Counted from the first letter of the stretch, positions 1 through 7,928 are shown. The stretch: DNA of 64,000 bases from Phormidium tenue FACHB-886 (GCF_014764505.1 NZ_JACXWX010000012.1:79530-143529), one strand, 5' to 3'. Notes: generated by a model not told the origin, from the letters alone. Translations and numbers: made by a program.

Positions 1-69
1 GCGGCTTTGTCCACCATGTACAACAAAATTGCCGATGCTCTCAAATCATCTGATGATTCACCTGAGTGA
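1..69 (+). CDS. C-terminal end of an unknown protein (truncated by window edge)
   Basis: Frame 1 is open from the first base to a TGA at 67-69 and gives a 22-residue tail ending in SSDDSPE. Too little is visible to assign a family. It lies 27 bp upstream of the HAS-barrel gene on the same strand, so the two are probably cotranscribed. HAS-barrel proteins are elsewhere linked to NurA/HerA DNA-repair functions, so a NurA-like partner is possible, but this is only inference from the neighbour. Confidence 0.5.
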   Translation, partial: AALSTMYNKIADALKSSDDSPE

Positions 70-96
70 TTCCGTTCTGCTATCCGGAGAACTGCC

Positions 97-702
97 ATGC
101 GCCTCGGCAAAGTTGTGAAGTCCAATTCTCACTGCGACTACATCGTGCAGGTGGACGATCGGATGGAGGTGAGGCAACCGCCACAGCCAGAAGACTATGG
201 ATTTGGCTGTTTTGTCAAATTGGAAGACGAGGGCGCTCGGCATTGGGCAGTGGGCGTAATCTACAACTCACAGTTGTTTAACCCCATGTTCCTCAGCAAT
301 GGACCCCGCCTCACCAGCGACCCCGACCCGCTGTTTGCTCCAGATCTAATCATGGAAACCCGCACGCTGCTGGGTGTTGTGTTGATCGGCGCAATGGTCC
401 AGCAAAGTAACCCCTGCTACGGCATCCATGGCATTCCTCGCGTGGTGGTTCCAGTAAATACACCCGTTTGCCGCATGACGACTGCTGAAATCTACCGCTT
501 CCACCTCAACGAACTGCAGCGTCCCCAATTCTGCTACTACAGCCACCTGCTACGATTTGGCGGCAGCTTTGCCGCACAGCTCACGCTTCAGCTTTTAAAG
601 GAGCTAGCAGACAGTCATTTATTTGATGGCGCCGAACAGCGAGCGCTAGAAATTCTTTGTAAAGAACTCTCCTGGAAAAATACCATGGGGGCAATGCGCT
701 GA
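97..702 (+). CDS. HAS-barrel domain protein, conserved in cyanobacteria
   Basis: A 201-residue protein whose N-terminal half (about residues 1-110) reads as a small beta-barrel of the HerA/ATP-synthase (HAS) type; I recognise the overall sequence as a conserved cyanobacterial family. The alpha-helical C-terminal half ends in a conserved-looking CKELSWKNTMGAMR. There is no Walker A motif, so it is not itself a HerA ATPase; the barrel alone would serve in subunit or DNA-end contacts. The ATG at 97 has a GGAGA ribosome-binding sequence at a normal distance. It follows the truncated gene at the left edge closely. Function is unknown; family assignment is from memory of sequence pattern. Confidence 0.75.
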   Translation: MRLGKVVKSNSHCDYIVQVDDRMEVRQPPQPEDYGFGCFVKLEDEGARHWAVGVIYNSQLFNPMFLSNGPRLTSDPDPLFAPDLIMETRTLLGVVLIGAMVQQSNPCYGIHGIPRVVVPVNTPVCRMTTAEIYRFHLNELQRPQFCYYSHLLRFGGSFAAQLTLQLLKELADSHLFDGAEQRALEILCKELSWKNTMGAMR

Positions 703-837
703 AGGGTTTGGGCGGAGTGCAGGCAAGCGGGAGGCAGCATTGCAAAAAATAAACACCCGTCCCCCCACTGAGGTAAGCTGAAAAAGCGGATAAATCTGCC
801 TCATGACAACTCCTGCATTTAAACCTCCTCTTCACAA

Positions 838-1794
838 ATGGTTGTTAGTCCCTCTCGTCCTATTCGGATCGGCTCGCGCAAAAGCCAGTTGGCACTAGTG
901 CAAACTTATTGGGTGCGCGATCAGCTACAGAAGCACTATGCCGATCGCACTTTTGAAATCCAAACGATGAATACTCAGGGTGACAAAATCCTGGATGTGG
1001 CGCTGTCAAAAATTGGCGACAAAGGGCTGTTTACCCAAGAGCTAGAAGACGGCATGCTGAACGGCGACACTGATTTTGCCGTGCATTCCCTCAAAGATTT
1101 GCCCACCCGCTTGCCGCAGGGTTTGATACTAGGCTGTGTGACCGAGCGCGAAGATCCGGCAGATGCGCTGGTCGTGCATGAGCGCAATAAAGATAAACAG
1201 CTAGACACCCTACCTGAAGGTGCGGTGATTGGTACTTCTTCCTTGCGTCGTCTTGCGCAGCTGCGTCATCACTATCCCCACCTGCGCTTTAAAGACATCC
1301 GGGGCAACCTCAATACCCGTCTACAGAAGCTAGACGCGGGCGACTACGATGCGATCGTCTTAGCAGCTGCAGGGCTACAGCGCCTAGATATGGCAGATCG
1401 GATTCACCAGATTATCCCCGCTGAAATTTCACTTCATGCGGTGGGACAGGGAGCACTCGGCATTGAATGTCGGGCTGAAGACCCAGAGGTGTTGCACCTG
1501 CTGAAAGCGTTGGAACATCAGCCTACTGCCTATCGCTGCTATGCCGAGCGTGCTTTTTTGCGGGAGCTAGAAGGCGGCTGCCAAGTACCGATCGGCGTGA
1601 ATACTAAAATAGAAGGTGATTCGCTGACGTTAGTCGGCATGGTTGCCAGCGTCGATGGGCAGAAGATGGTGAAGGGTAGCGCCACTGGGGCAGTTCAGAA
1701 TGCTGAGGCGATCGGCATTCAGCTTGCTCAAGAGCTGAGACAGCAAGGCGCAACTGAGATTCTAGAAGCGATTCTGGCAGAGATCCAGCGCTAG
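838..1794 (+). CDS. hemC: Hydroxymethylbilane synthase (porphobilinogen deaminase)
   Basis: Polymerises four porphobilinogen molecules into hydroxymethylbilane in the cytoplasm, on the route to chlorophyll, haem and phycobilins. The 318-residue length is typical. The N-terminus [11 protein letters not shown], the HSLKDLPT motif (catalytic Asp at about residue 87) and the GTSSLRR and RGNLNTR substrate-binding motifs are all present. Cys248 in GGCQVP is the attachment site of the dipyrromethane cofactor. The gene stands alone with a strong terminator right after it. No clear ribosome-binding site precedes the ATG at 838, but the conserved N-terminus begins only eight residues later. Confidence 0.97.
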   Translation: MVVSPSRPIRIGSRKSQLALVQTYWVRDQLQKHYADRTFEIQTMNTQGDKILDVALSKIGDKGLFTQELEDGMLNGDTDFAVHSLKDLPTRLPQGLILGCVTEREDPADALVVHERNKDKQLDTLPEGAVIGTSSLRRLAQLRHHYPHLRFKDIRGNLNTRLQKLDAGDYDAIVLAAAGLQRLDMADRIHQIIPAEISLHAVGQGALGIECRAEDPEVLHLLKALEHQPTAYRCYAERAFLRELEGGCQVPIGVNTKIEGDSLTLVGMVASVDGQKMVKGSATGAVQNAEAIGIQLAQELRQQGATEILEAILAEIQR

Positions 1795-1808
1795 AAAAGC
1801 CAAAATTT

Positions 1809-1845
1809 AAAGCGGAAGCGGCGCTCGGCGTCGCTTCCGCTTTTT
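1809..1845 (+). terminator. Rho-independent terminator of hemC
   Basis: Arms at 1809-1820 and 1832-1843 form a perfect 12-bp stem (aaagcggaagcg with its complement) closing an 11-nt loop and ending in a run of five T. It begins 15 bp after the hemC stop codon. Confidence 0.9.
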
Positions 1846-1879
1846 CAAAATTCCTTAGCTTTGCAAAGATAATAAGGAG

Positions 1880-1925
1880 AAGGCAGAGAGTAGAAGGGAA
1901 ATGTATCTTTTCTACTCTCTGCCTT
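1880..1925. repeat. 16-bp perfect inverted repeat in the spacer after hemC
   Basis: Arms at 1880-1895 and 1910-1925 (aaggcagagagtagaa and its exact complement) flank a 14-nt loop. It lies between the hemC terminator and psbY, which point toward each other, so it could act as the terminator for the minus-strand psbY transcript. It lacks a clear T run on either strand, so it may instead be a dispersed palindrome. Confidence 0.6.
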
Positions 1926-2029
1926 TACAAAAACGAGTTCCTGCGCTTGGTGTAAGTCTGCTTGCTGTAAGTTGCTCTATTTAAACTTAGTGCAACCTTT
2001 TTAGTACAGCCTTTAGCTCACCTGCACGC

Positions 2030-2143
2030 TTATTTTGATACAAAGTCTTTTCCCTGTTTCAGAGCATCTTGTCCAATATTCTTGAACACCCAGCCTAAAG
2101 CCAGCGCCAAAGGCAATACCACAATCAGCAAACGCCAATCCAT
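2030..2143 (-). CDS. psbY: Photosystem II protein PsbY
   Basis: A 37-residue single-span membrane protein beginning MDWRLLIVVLPLALALGW and ending in a basic tail with KQGKDF. The MDWR start, the hydrophobic span at about residues 5-20 and the short polar C-terminus are the hallmark of PsbY, a peripheral low-molecular-weight subunit of photosystem II in the thylakoid membrane. A strong GAGGAGG-type ribosome-binding sequence lies about 7 nt upstream of the ATG at 2143. It is monocistronic here; its promoter must lie in 2144-2438. Confidence 0.92.
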   Translation of the reverse strand: MDWRLLIVVLPLALALGWVFKNIGQDALKQGKDFVSK

Positions 2144-2438
2144 AGCTGAAATCCTCCTCTAAAGTTTTATGACATAGTTCTCATCTTTAATCATTATTCT
2201 GCAGCCAATCGCTGGAATTTACCAGATCTAGTGTTACAAATTTTTACAAAATTACAAGTATTATTACCTAGAAGCTTTACAGCTATCTTCACTTGAATAT
2301 CCATAAAGTAATTTAAAAAGTAATTCCAGAGCGGCACATTGCCTGACTTGCACAATTAATCTGGTTGTGTTTCATCGTAAAGCACTGTTGGTAGCGAGTC
2401 AGCGATGGGCTACCGGAATCAACGGATTGGCGTTCAAC
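2144..2438. other. Spacer between the gamma-CA-like gene and psbY
   Basis: About 295 bp, AT-rich, between two minus-strand genes. It must hold the psbY promoter. I see no further gene, no strong hairpin and no recognisable operator. Confidence 0.4.
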
Positions 2439-2987
2439 CTACACAGGCTTGAACCCTAAATCTGTGCCTTTGCCTGCGTGAACCAGTGCAAGCTTCTCAT
2501 ACTGCTTCGCATGTTCAATTAGCTCTGCTGCTTCTTGGTCGGAAAGGGATCGCAGAATTTTTGCTGGAACCCCCACTGCCAGCGATCGCGCCGGTACATC
2601 TTTCGTGACAACTGCTCCAGCGCCAATAATGCAGCCTTCCCCAACCCGGACTCGATCGAGGACAATTGCGCCAATGCCAATCAAGCTGCCTCGCCCAATA
2701 TGAGCGCTATGAACGACAGCGCGATGCCCAACGGTGACATAGTCTTCTAAAATAGTTGGCTCGCCCGGATCTCCATGCAGCACGGCGCCATCCTGGATAT
2801 TTGTGCAGCGCCCGATCTCAATTCGTTCCACGTCGGCCCGCACTACCGCTCCGTACCAAATGCTTGCACCCGCTGCAACTTCTACCTGCCCTAGCACAGT
2901 TGCATTTGCGGCTACAAAGGCTGCCAGTGACAGATCGGGTGGTAACCAAGGGGAAGGGAATGGAAACAAGTTCTGAGTGCTGCTCAT
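2439..2987 (-). CDS. Gamma-carbonic-anhydrase-like hexapeptide-repeat protein
   Basis: A 182-residue left-handed beta-helix protein: repeated [LIV]-G-x(4) turns run through about residues 25-135, followed by a C-terminal helix. Three histidines (about 71, 88 and 93, spaced as in the Cam/YrdA family: HGD, then VGHRAVVH) match the trimer-interface zinc ligands. Members interconvert CO2 and bicarbonate or are inactive relatives; activity cannot be judged here. It is much shorter than CcmM and has no RuBisCO-small-subunit-like domains, so it is not the carboxysome scaffold. It is transcribed away from the TIGR02652 gene. Confidence 0.9.
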   Translation of the reverse strand: MSSTQNLFPFPSPWLPPDLSLAAFVAANATVLGQVEVAAGASIWYGAVVRADVERIEIGRCTNIQDGAVLHGDPGEPTILEDYVTVGHRAVVHSAHIGRGSLIGIGAIVLDRVRVGEGCIIGAGAVVTKDVPARSLAVGVPAKILRSLSDQEAAELIEHAKQYEKLALVHAGKGTDLGFKPV

Positions 2988-3281
2988 CCTGAGTCTCTAA
3001 AAAACAATTGCTTCCCTTTGCATCCTGGCTTATGAAAATTTATCAACAAGATGGATGCAACGTAGAACACAATCTATTGCTTAACGTATCTATCAACCTA
3101 CTGTGGCAGACTGGCAAAATTGCCGCTATTGTGCAGAAGCAACAAAACTTGTCGCATCTGCAGCGCGCTGGATGGGTACTGTCCACCAGCTAGCCACTAT
3201 TCTACTAAGACTGCAGCATTTATACGGAGTATACTAGAAACACCGGATCTGGCTTAGGTCGCGTATGCTGACACCACTTAC
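2988..3281. promoter_or_regulatory. Divergent promoter region
   Basis: Spacer of 294 bp between the minus-strand gamma-CA-like gene and the plus-strand TIGR02652 gene, so it should carry both promoters. No clear sigma-70-type pair or operator could be picked out by eye. Confidence 0.35.
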
Positions 3282-3791
3282 ATGATGAACCCAGCTTTAC
3301 AGTATCCAATCTTTGGTCCAGAAATTCAGTGTCCTCACTGCCGCCAGACTATTCCGGCACTCACGTTGACGGATACTTACTTGTGCCAACGACACGGCGC
3401 CTTTGAGGCAAACCCAAAGACGGGTGAACTTAATCATCTCCAGTCTGGACGGCATTGGCGGCAATGGAACAACGAGTGGTATCGCCAACACACTCACCCT
3501 GATGGAATTCGCTTTGAGATCCACGAAGCGCTCGATCGCCTTTATACACAGGGCTATCGCGCTACCAGGGTCATCATTGCTAGCCGCTATAAAGATTTAA
3601 TCAGCACCTATCTAGAGCGCAGCGCTCCTTGGCGGGGGCAGCCTGACTCCCCTCGTCCTCGGCTTTACGGGTTGCCGGTTGAGTTTAGCTCTGATCCATC
3701 TGAAGACCCTTGCTGGGATGTGATCAACTTTGACTTGGAGAAGGAGCCTGGCGCACCCGTGCGCTATCCCTATTTCCGGTTGTTTGAGTAG
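3282..3791 (+). CDS. TIGR02652 family protein (cyanobacterial CxxC...CxxH protein)
   Basis: A 169-residue protein with the family signature near its N-terminus: Cys17-x2-Cys20, fourteen residues, then Cys35-x2-His38, a likely zinc site. Length and motif fit TIGR02652, known so far only from cyanobacteria and of unknown function. The C-terminal half carries a conserved-looking FDLEKEPGAPVRYPYFRLF. It starts at the ATGATG at 3282-3287 (either codon possible) and is followed after 14 bp by a VOC protein, so the two probably form an operon. Confidence 0.92.
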   Translation: MMNPALQYPIFGPEIQCPHCRQTIPALTLTDTYLCQRHGAFEANPKTGELNHLQSGRHWRQWNNEWYRQHTHPDGIRFEIHEALDRLYTQGYRATRVIIASRYKDLISTYLERSAPWRGQPDSPRPRLYGLPVEFSSDPSEDPCWDVINFDLEKEPGAPVRYPYFRLFE

Positions 3792-3805
3792 AGTCAGTAT
3801 CAGCA

Positions 3806-4243
3806 ATGATGCATCATGCTTCCATCCGGACAGCCGATATCTTCCAGGCGATCGCCTTTTACGAGCAGCTTGGCTTCCAGGTTTGTGAGCGGTTCACGGC
3901 AGGTGTAACGCTGGCATGCTGGATGGAAGGACTAGGCGGGCGCATCGAGCTGCTGCAGGTGCCACAGCCCCGTCCCGCTGCCGACGCATTTGCTGATGAA
4001 CACTACACAGGCTACTATCACCTGTCATTTGATCTGACAGGGGCTATAGATGACCTGCCCAACTGGCTAGAAGCACTGCAAGCTAAATTTGTGCAGCAAT
4101 CTGAGATGGGACAAGGGCAACCTTTGAAGATTTTGCTGGAGCCAACGCAGCAGATAATCGGCGATCGGATCTACGAGGTTGCTTTTATTGCTGACTCAGA
4201 TGGTCTGCCCCTAGAGTTTCTGCGATTGATGAAGACCCTTTAA
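3806..4243 (+). CDS. VOC (glyoxalase/bleomycin-resistance fold) family protein
   Basis: A 145-residue protein with the paired beta-alpha-beta-beta-beta layout of the vicinal-oxygen-chelate fold: an N-terminal HHASIRTADIFQAIAFYEQLGF module and a C-terminal module ending VAFIADSDGLPLEFLRL. The LEF glutamate near the end is in the usual metal-ligand position. Substrate cannot be deduced. It directly follows the TIGR02652 gene with a 14-bp gap. The start is one of two adjacent ATG codons. Confidence 0.85.
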   Translation: MMHHASIRTADIFQAIAFYEQLGFQVCERFTAGVTLACWMEGLGGRIELLQVPQPRPAADAFADEHYTGYYHLSFDLTGAIDDLPNWLEALQAKFVQQSEMGQGQPLKILLEPTQQIIGDRIYEVAFIADSDGLPLEFLRLMKTL

Positions 4244-4307
4244 CAACACTAAGATTGTTCTACAGGTAGCTTATTTTTTTGGGAGATTGAGTTACGCTAC
4301 CTCTATC

Positions 4308-4403
4308 AGGGTTGCAAACGAAGTTCGGTGGAACGGTGGCAGATCTGCCCCGCTGACCAAGCCCCATTGGTTAAACAATGGAGGCAGGCTCGGGTGCAAC
4401 CCT
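4308..4403 (+). ncRNA. Candidate structured leader RNA
   Basis: A closing 9-bp perfect stem pairs 4308-4316 (agggttgca) with 4395-4403. Inside it sit at least three small hairpins: gttc/gaac around 4323-4334, ggca/tgcc around 4338-4349, and ccattg/caatgg at 4364-4381 extended by agcc/ggct. This multibranched layout, 45 bp upstream of a small membrane-protein ORF, is what a riboswitch or structured leader looks like. Parts such as GTTCGGTG and CTGCCCCGC recall the cobalamin riboswitch core, but I find no B12 box. Folding is by eye only. Confidence 0.35.
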
Positions 4404-4448
4404 AATGACTTAGTTTCTAATCCGTTCAAAACGAGTTCAAATTACAGT

Positions 4449-4631
4449 ATGGAATCTGGTAGTCGAGTTAGCGAACCTGGCGAACGAACCCCCCAACCGC
4501 TAGCTAACTTCATTGGTGCGTTCGTTGCATTGCTCACCTTAGCTGTCCCTATCATGTCGATCGCCCACTTTTCCTCAGTGGATTCGGCGGTCTGGCAGCC
4601 TTCAACAGAGGTTTTCTCACAGCAAGAGTGA
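4449..4631 (+). CDS. Small single-span membrane protein, conserved-looking
   Basis: From the ATG at 4449 the product is 60 residues: a polar N-terminus with GERTPQPLANF, one hydrophobic segment at about residues 22-42 (IGAFVALLTLAVPIMSIAHF) and a polar tail. I believe similar small proteins occur in other cyanobacteria, but no function is known to me. The frame stays open upstream to a TTG at 4287, through the structured leader; the internal ATG is preferred because the upstream part looks non-coding. No good ribosome-binding site is visible. Confidence 0.6.
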   Translation: MESGSRVSEPGERTPQPLANFIGAFVALLTLAVPIMSIAHFSSVDSAVWQPSTEVFSQQE

Positions 4632-4729
4632 AGCATAGCAAGAGTGAAGCTGCATCATAAAGCACTCCGAACTCACAATACTAGCTTCTGATTTTCCGCG
4701 ATCTATCGCATCAGGTGTCTAGATAAGCC

Positions 4730-4780
4730 CAAGTTTTTTGTTGAAAGCTACCATGTACGTGGCTTTCAGCAAAAAACTTG
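4730..4780. repeat. 22-bp near-perfect inverted repeat
   Basis: Arms at 4730-4751 and 4759-4780 pair over 22 bp with two non-Watson-Crick positions around a 7-nt loop (catgtac). The T6 and A6 runs sit inside the arms. It lies between the small membrane gene and ppa and may end the former's transcript, although the T tract is in the 5' arm rather than after the stem. Confidence 0.6.
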
Positions 4781-4910
4781 TCTGACTCTTTGTAGCGATT
4801 GCTATAAAATGCTACTCGGAGGGATAGCCGGCTAGTTTGCCGTGGGCTAAAGCCACAGTTTTGGCTATTTCTTGGTTCTTGTCGATAGTTTGCCGATTTG
4901 GAGAAACGTT

Positions 4911-5423
4911 GTGGATTTATCGCGCATTCCTGCTCAGCCTAAGTCTGGATTGATCAATGTACTCGTTGAGATTCCGGCTGGTAGCAAAAACAAGTATGAA
5001 TTTGACAAGGAAATGGGGGCACTGGCGCTTGATCGCGTCCTGTATGCCTCAGTGCAATATCCATACGACTATGGCTTTGTGCCCAATACCCTTGCAGATG
5101 ACGGCGATCCTTTGGATGGCATGGTGATTATGGATCAGCCTACGTTCCCTGGCTGTGTGATTGCTGCCCGCCCGATTGGCATGCTGGAAATGGTAGACGG
5201 TGGCGATCGAGATGAAAAAATCCTCTGCGTTCCAGACAAAGATCCCCGCTATAGTGCAGTGAAGTCTCTGCAAGACATTGCACCACATCGCCTCGAGGAA
5301 ATTGCTGAATTCTTCAGAACCTACAAGAACCTGGAGAAGAAAGTGACAGAGATTTTGGGCTGGAAGGATGTTGATCAAGTTCTTCCACTGGTCGAAGCCT
5401 GCATCAAAGCCGCTCAGCAGTAG
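4911..5423 (+). CDS. ppa: Inorganic pyrophosphatase (family I, soluble)
   Basis: Hydrolyses pyrophosphate to phosphate, pulling biosynthetic reactions forward. The 170-residue product from a GTG start carries the family-I signature: [10 protein letters not shown] near residue 25, [11 protein letters not shown] at about 50-60 and the metal-binding DGDPLDG at about 64-70, then GDRDEKI and VPDKDPR. The GTG at 4911 is chosen because family members begin VDLSRIP/MDLSRIP and GGAGA lies about 6 nt upstream; the frame also extends to a TTG at 4872, which has no such support. A TATAAA box at 4803-4808 may be its -10 element. Confidence 0.96.
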   Translation: MDLSRIPAQPKSGLINVLVEIPAGSKNKYEFDKEMGALALDRVLYASVQYPYDYGFVPNTLADDGDPLDGMVIMDQPTFPGCVIAARPIGMLEMVDGGDRDEKILCVPDKDPRYSAVKSLQDIAPHRLEEIAEFFRTYKNLEKKVTEILGWKDVDQVLPLVEACIKAAQQ

Positions 5424-5464
5424 AGCTTGCGCCTTAGCAGGTTTGCAGCGGTGAAAGATGGGAC

Positions 5465-5492
5465 TGATGCGGCGTTTTTTAGCGCCGCATCA
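5465..5492 (+). terminator. Hairpin terminator after ppa
   Basis: Arms 5465-5474 and 5483-5492 (tgatgcggcg and complement) enclose an 8-nt T-rich loop, 41 bp after the ppa stop. The T tract after the stem is weak. Confidence 0.65.
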
Positions 5493-5957
5493 ATTCTTAT
5501 GCAAAATCAGCACTATGAGGCGAAGCACCAGTATACTGGTAGTCATTCAATAATAGCCGCCTGCCTCTAATAAGTCGCATCGTGGCAGTAGTAATAGCTA
5601 CCGCTCATTCATGTAGCTTCAGCAGTTAATTAGAACGGTTTGAAAGGGGATGCCCCAAAACCAAAAGCTTTTTTGATGATTTAGTTTCCTGAAAACTCGG
5701 TTCAAGTCGGTATATATAGGTATAGAAATGCACCATCCCTGGTTGTAGATTTACACATCTACAACCAGAAAATGTTAAAACTAGAAAATGTTAAAACTGA
5801 GGATGAGACACTCAGCTGGACTAGCAGGGTATTAATTGTGCTAACTGGAACCAATAGAGTTCTATAGCTTTGTGAACACCAGTCCTCTAAGTGTCGAATC
5901 TTCGAATAACAGTCTCATCTTAGCGGCTCGTTAAGTAAAGGTTCACTTGAATCAAAG
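5493..5957. other. Long spacer with hairpin and tandem repeat
   Basis: About 465 bp without a gene. It holds a perfect 12-bp inverted repeat with a 6-nt loop at 5739-5768 and, directly abutting it, a perfect tandem duplication of 16 bp at 5767-5782 and 5783-5798. A GTA-N8-TAC string at 5588-5601 resembles an NtcA box but lacks a convincing -10 element. Confidence 0.6.
5767..5798 (+). repeat. Perfect 16-bp tandem duplication
   Basis: The unit agaaaatgttaaaact occurs twice with no spacing, immediately after the hairpin at 5739-5768. Confidence 0.9.
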
Positions 5958-6878
5958 ATGTCAGGCTTTGACTCTGTTTCTCACCGTCCGCAGTCTACAA
6001 ATGGCAGTAGGCACTTTGCCACAGTCGCTTTTCCTGCTGCCTTTCAAGTCAAGTTTTGGGGAGTGCGTGGCAGCATCCCTACGCCAGGAGTGGAGACAGT
6101 TCGCTATGGCGGCAATACGGCTTGTGTTGAAATCCAGGTTGATGGCAAACGTTTAATTTTTGATGGCGGCACAGGGCTGCGGGTTCTGGGAAAGCAGTGG
6201 CTTCACGAAATGCCAGTACAGGCTCACCTCTTCTTCACGCACACGCATTGGGATCGGATTCAAGGGTTTCCGTTCTTTGCGCCTGCTTTCATTGAAGGGA
6301 ATCAGTTTGATATTTATGGGGCAATGGGGGCGAATGGAGCATCCATTAAGCAACAGCTCTCAGAGCAAATGTTGCGTCCCAATTTTCCAGTACCCCTTCA
6401 AATGATGCGATCGCAGCTGCAGTTTCATGACATTGCTCCTGGTGCAGTCATCCGATTGGGTGATGTAGTCATAGAGACGATCGCGCTCAATCGTCCTAAC
6501 TGTGCGTTGGGCTATCGTGTCACCTGGAACGGGTATTCAGTCGTCTATGCCACTGATACTGAGCATTTGCCAGGGCAGCTTGACCAAGGCTTGCTGTACT
6601 TAGCAGACCAAGCCGATCTGCTAATCTATGATGCTGCCTATGTCGATCATGCCTACTACGCACCGAATATCCGTAACCAGCCGGCGCCTTGGTACGCAGG
6701 TATTGAGGTAGCGATCGCTGCCCGAGTCAAGCAAGTGATCCTGTTTCATCATGACCCAACCCACGAAGACGATTTCTTAGATTGCGTTGAGGCAGAGGTG
6801 CAGTCTCAGTTTCCCAATGTGCAGCTCGCCCGCGAAGGTGCGGCGATCGAGGTCACTGCTGCAACATTGCCTGTGTAA
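5958..6878 (+). CDS. Metallo-beta-lactamase-fold protein with incomplete metal site
   Basis: A 306-residue protein of the MBL-fold family related to PhnP/RNase Z-like hydrolases: VKFWGVRGSIPTPG at about residue 31, a GGTG loop near 70, HTHWDRIQGFPFF at 95-107, ATDTEH at about 199-203 and FHHDP at 263-267. The HxHxDH motif ends in Arg (residue 100) instead of His, and the usual LNHPG histidine is Arg179. The HxH pair, Asp200 and the C-terminal HH remain. From memory the HWDR form also occurs in cyanobacterial relatives; the second loss seems less usual. It may be inactive or use one metal. No operon partner. Confidence 0.85.
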   Translation: MSGFDSVSHRPQSTNGSRHFATVAFPAAFQVKFWGVRGSIPTPGVETVRYGGNTACVEIQVDGKRLIFDGGTGLRVLGKQWLHEMPVQAHLFFTHTHWDRIQGFPFFAPAFIEGNQFDIYGAMGANGASIKQQLSEQMLRPNFPVPLQMMRSQLQFHDIAPGAVIRLGDVVIETIALNRPNCALGYRVTWNGYSVVYATDTEHLPGQLDQGLLYLADQADLLIYDAAYVDHAYYAPNIRNQPAPWYAGIEVAIAARVKQVILFHHDPTHEDDFLDCVEAEVQSQFPNVQLAREGAAIEVTAATLPV

Positions 6879-7073
6879 TCCTAAAGCGGCTTAAAGCTTC
6901 GCCAACACCCACCTTTAGGCACCTGTGCCTTCTCGTGCTTTCTCATGGATGCAAGAAGCAAAGAGGGAACGGAGCCTAGCTTTCAAAAAAATTAGTTCTA
7001 TGTAAGTACAAAGCGCTATAGATACTGAGCAACTGACTACAATTTGGTTTGGTGTAATCTTTTGCTCATTCTT

Positions 7074-7928
7074 ATGCCCAGCCCCACTGCCACGCTGCTG
7101 ATTTCCTGCCCAGATCAGAAAGGACTCGTAGCCAAAATCGCCAATTTCATTTATGCCAATGGCGGCAACATCATCCACGCCGACCAGCACACTGATTTTA
7201 CGGCAGGCTTATTTCTAACGCGAATTGAGTGGCAGCTTGACGGATTTAATCTACCGCGTGAGCTAATTGGACCTGCGTTTAATGCGATCGCTCAGCCCCT
7301 CTCTGCCGACTGGCAGCTGCACTTTTCAGATGATATGCCTCGCGTAGCGGTGTGGGTAAGCAAGCAAGACCACTGTTTGTTTGATTTAATTTGGCGGCTA
7401 AAGGCGGGAGAACTGGCGGCCGAGATTCCGTTAGTCATCAGCAATCATTTGAGCCTGAAAGCAATCGCCGATCAGTTCGGCATTGATTTTCACCACGTCC
7501 CCATTACGCCAGACACAAAACTAGAACAGGAACAAAAGCAGCTTGCTTTATTAAAGCAATACAACATCGATCTAGTCGTGTTGGCGAAATACATGCAGGT
7601 CCTGAGCAGCAGCTTTATAGAGCAGTTTCCGCAGGTGATTAACATTCATCACTCTTTTCTGCCTGCTTTTGCAGGCGCCAACCCTTACCAGCGCGCATAT
7701 GAGCGAGGTGTCAAGATTATTGGCGCAACGGCACATTATGTCACTCAAGACTTAGACGAAGGTCCGATTATTGAGCAAGATGTGGTGCGAGTTAGCCACC
7801 GCGATCAGGTAAACGATCTGATTCGCAAAGGCAAGGATTTAGAACGGGTGGTGCTGGCGCGAGCAGTGCGGCTGCATCTACAAGATCGGGTGTTGGTGTA
7901 TGGCAATCGAACGGTCGTGTTTGCCTAA
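7074..7928 (+). CDS. purU: Formyltetrahydrofolate deformylase
   Basis: Hydrolyses 10-formyltetrahydrofolate to tetrahydrofolate and formate, balancing one-carbon pools and feeding formate to purine synthesis. The 284-residue protein has an N-terminal ACT domain (residues 1-85, beginning TLLISCPDQKGLVAKIANFI) and a formyltransferase-fold domain. The catalytic triad is visible as Asn180-x-His182 in NIHHSFLP and Asp218 in DLDEGPI. The ATG at 7074 is chosen over the longer frame from 7044, because homologues begin just before the ACT domain. wecB follows after 85 bp on the same strand. Confidence 0.95.
   Translation: MPSPTATLLISCPDQKGLVAKIANFIYANGGNIIHADQHTDFTAGLFLTRIEWQLDGFNLPRELIGPAFNAIAQPLSADWQLHFSDDMPRVAVWVSKQDHCLFDLIWRLKAGELAAEIPLVISNHLSLKAIADQFGIDFHHVPITPDTKLEQEQKQLALLKQYNIDLVVLAKYMQVLSSSFIEQFPQVINIHHSFLPAFAGANPYQRAYERGVKIIGATAHYVTQDLDEGPIIEQDVVRVSHRDQVNDLIRKGKDLERVVLARAVRLHLQDRVLVYGNRTVVFA

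Noticed and set aside
3008..3193. 61-codon ORF in the divergent spacer
   Set aside because: Lies in the promoter region of two genes and lacks a ribosome-binding site.
4308..4403. Identification as a cobalamin riboswitch
   Set aside because: Some core-like strings match, but no B12 box is found, the spacing is too short and the downstream gene is not a known B12 or cobalt gene. Kept only as an unnamed structured leader.
5588..5601. NtcA-type GTA-N8-TAC site
   Set aside because: The string fits, but no properly spaced -10 element and no nitrogen gene follow; expected by chance at this frequency.
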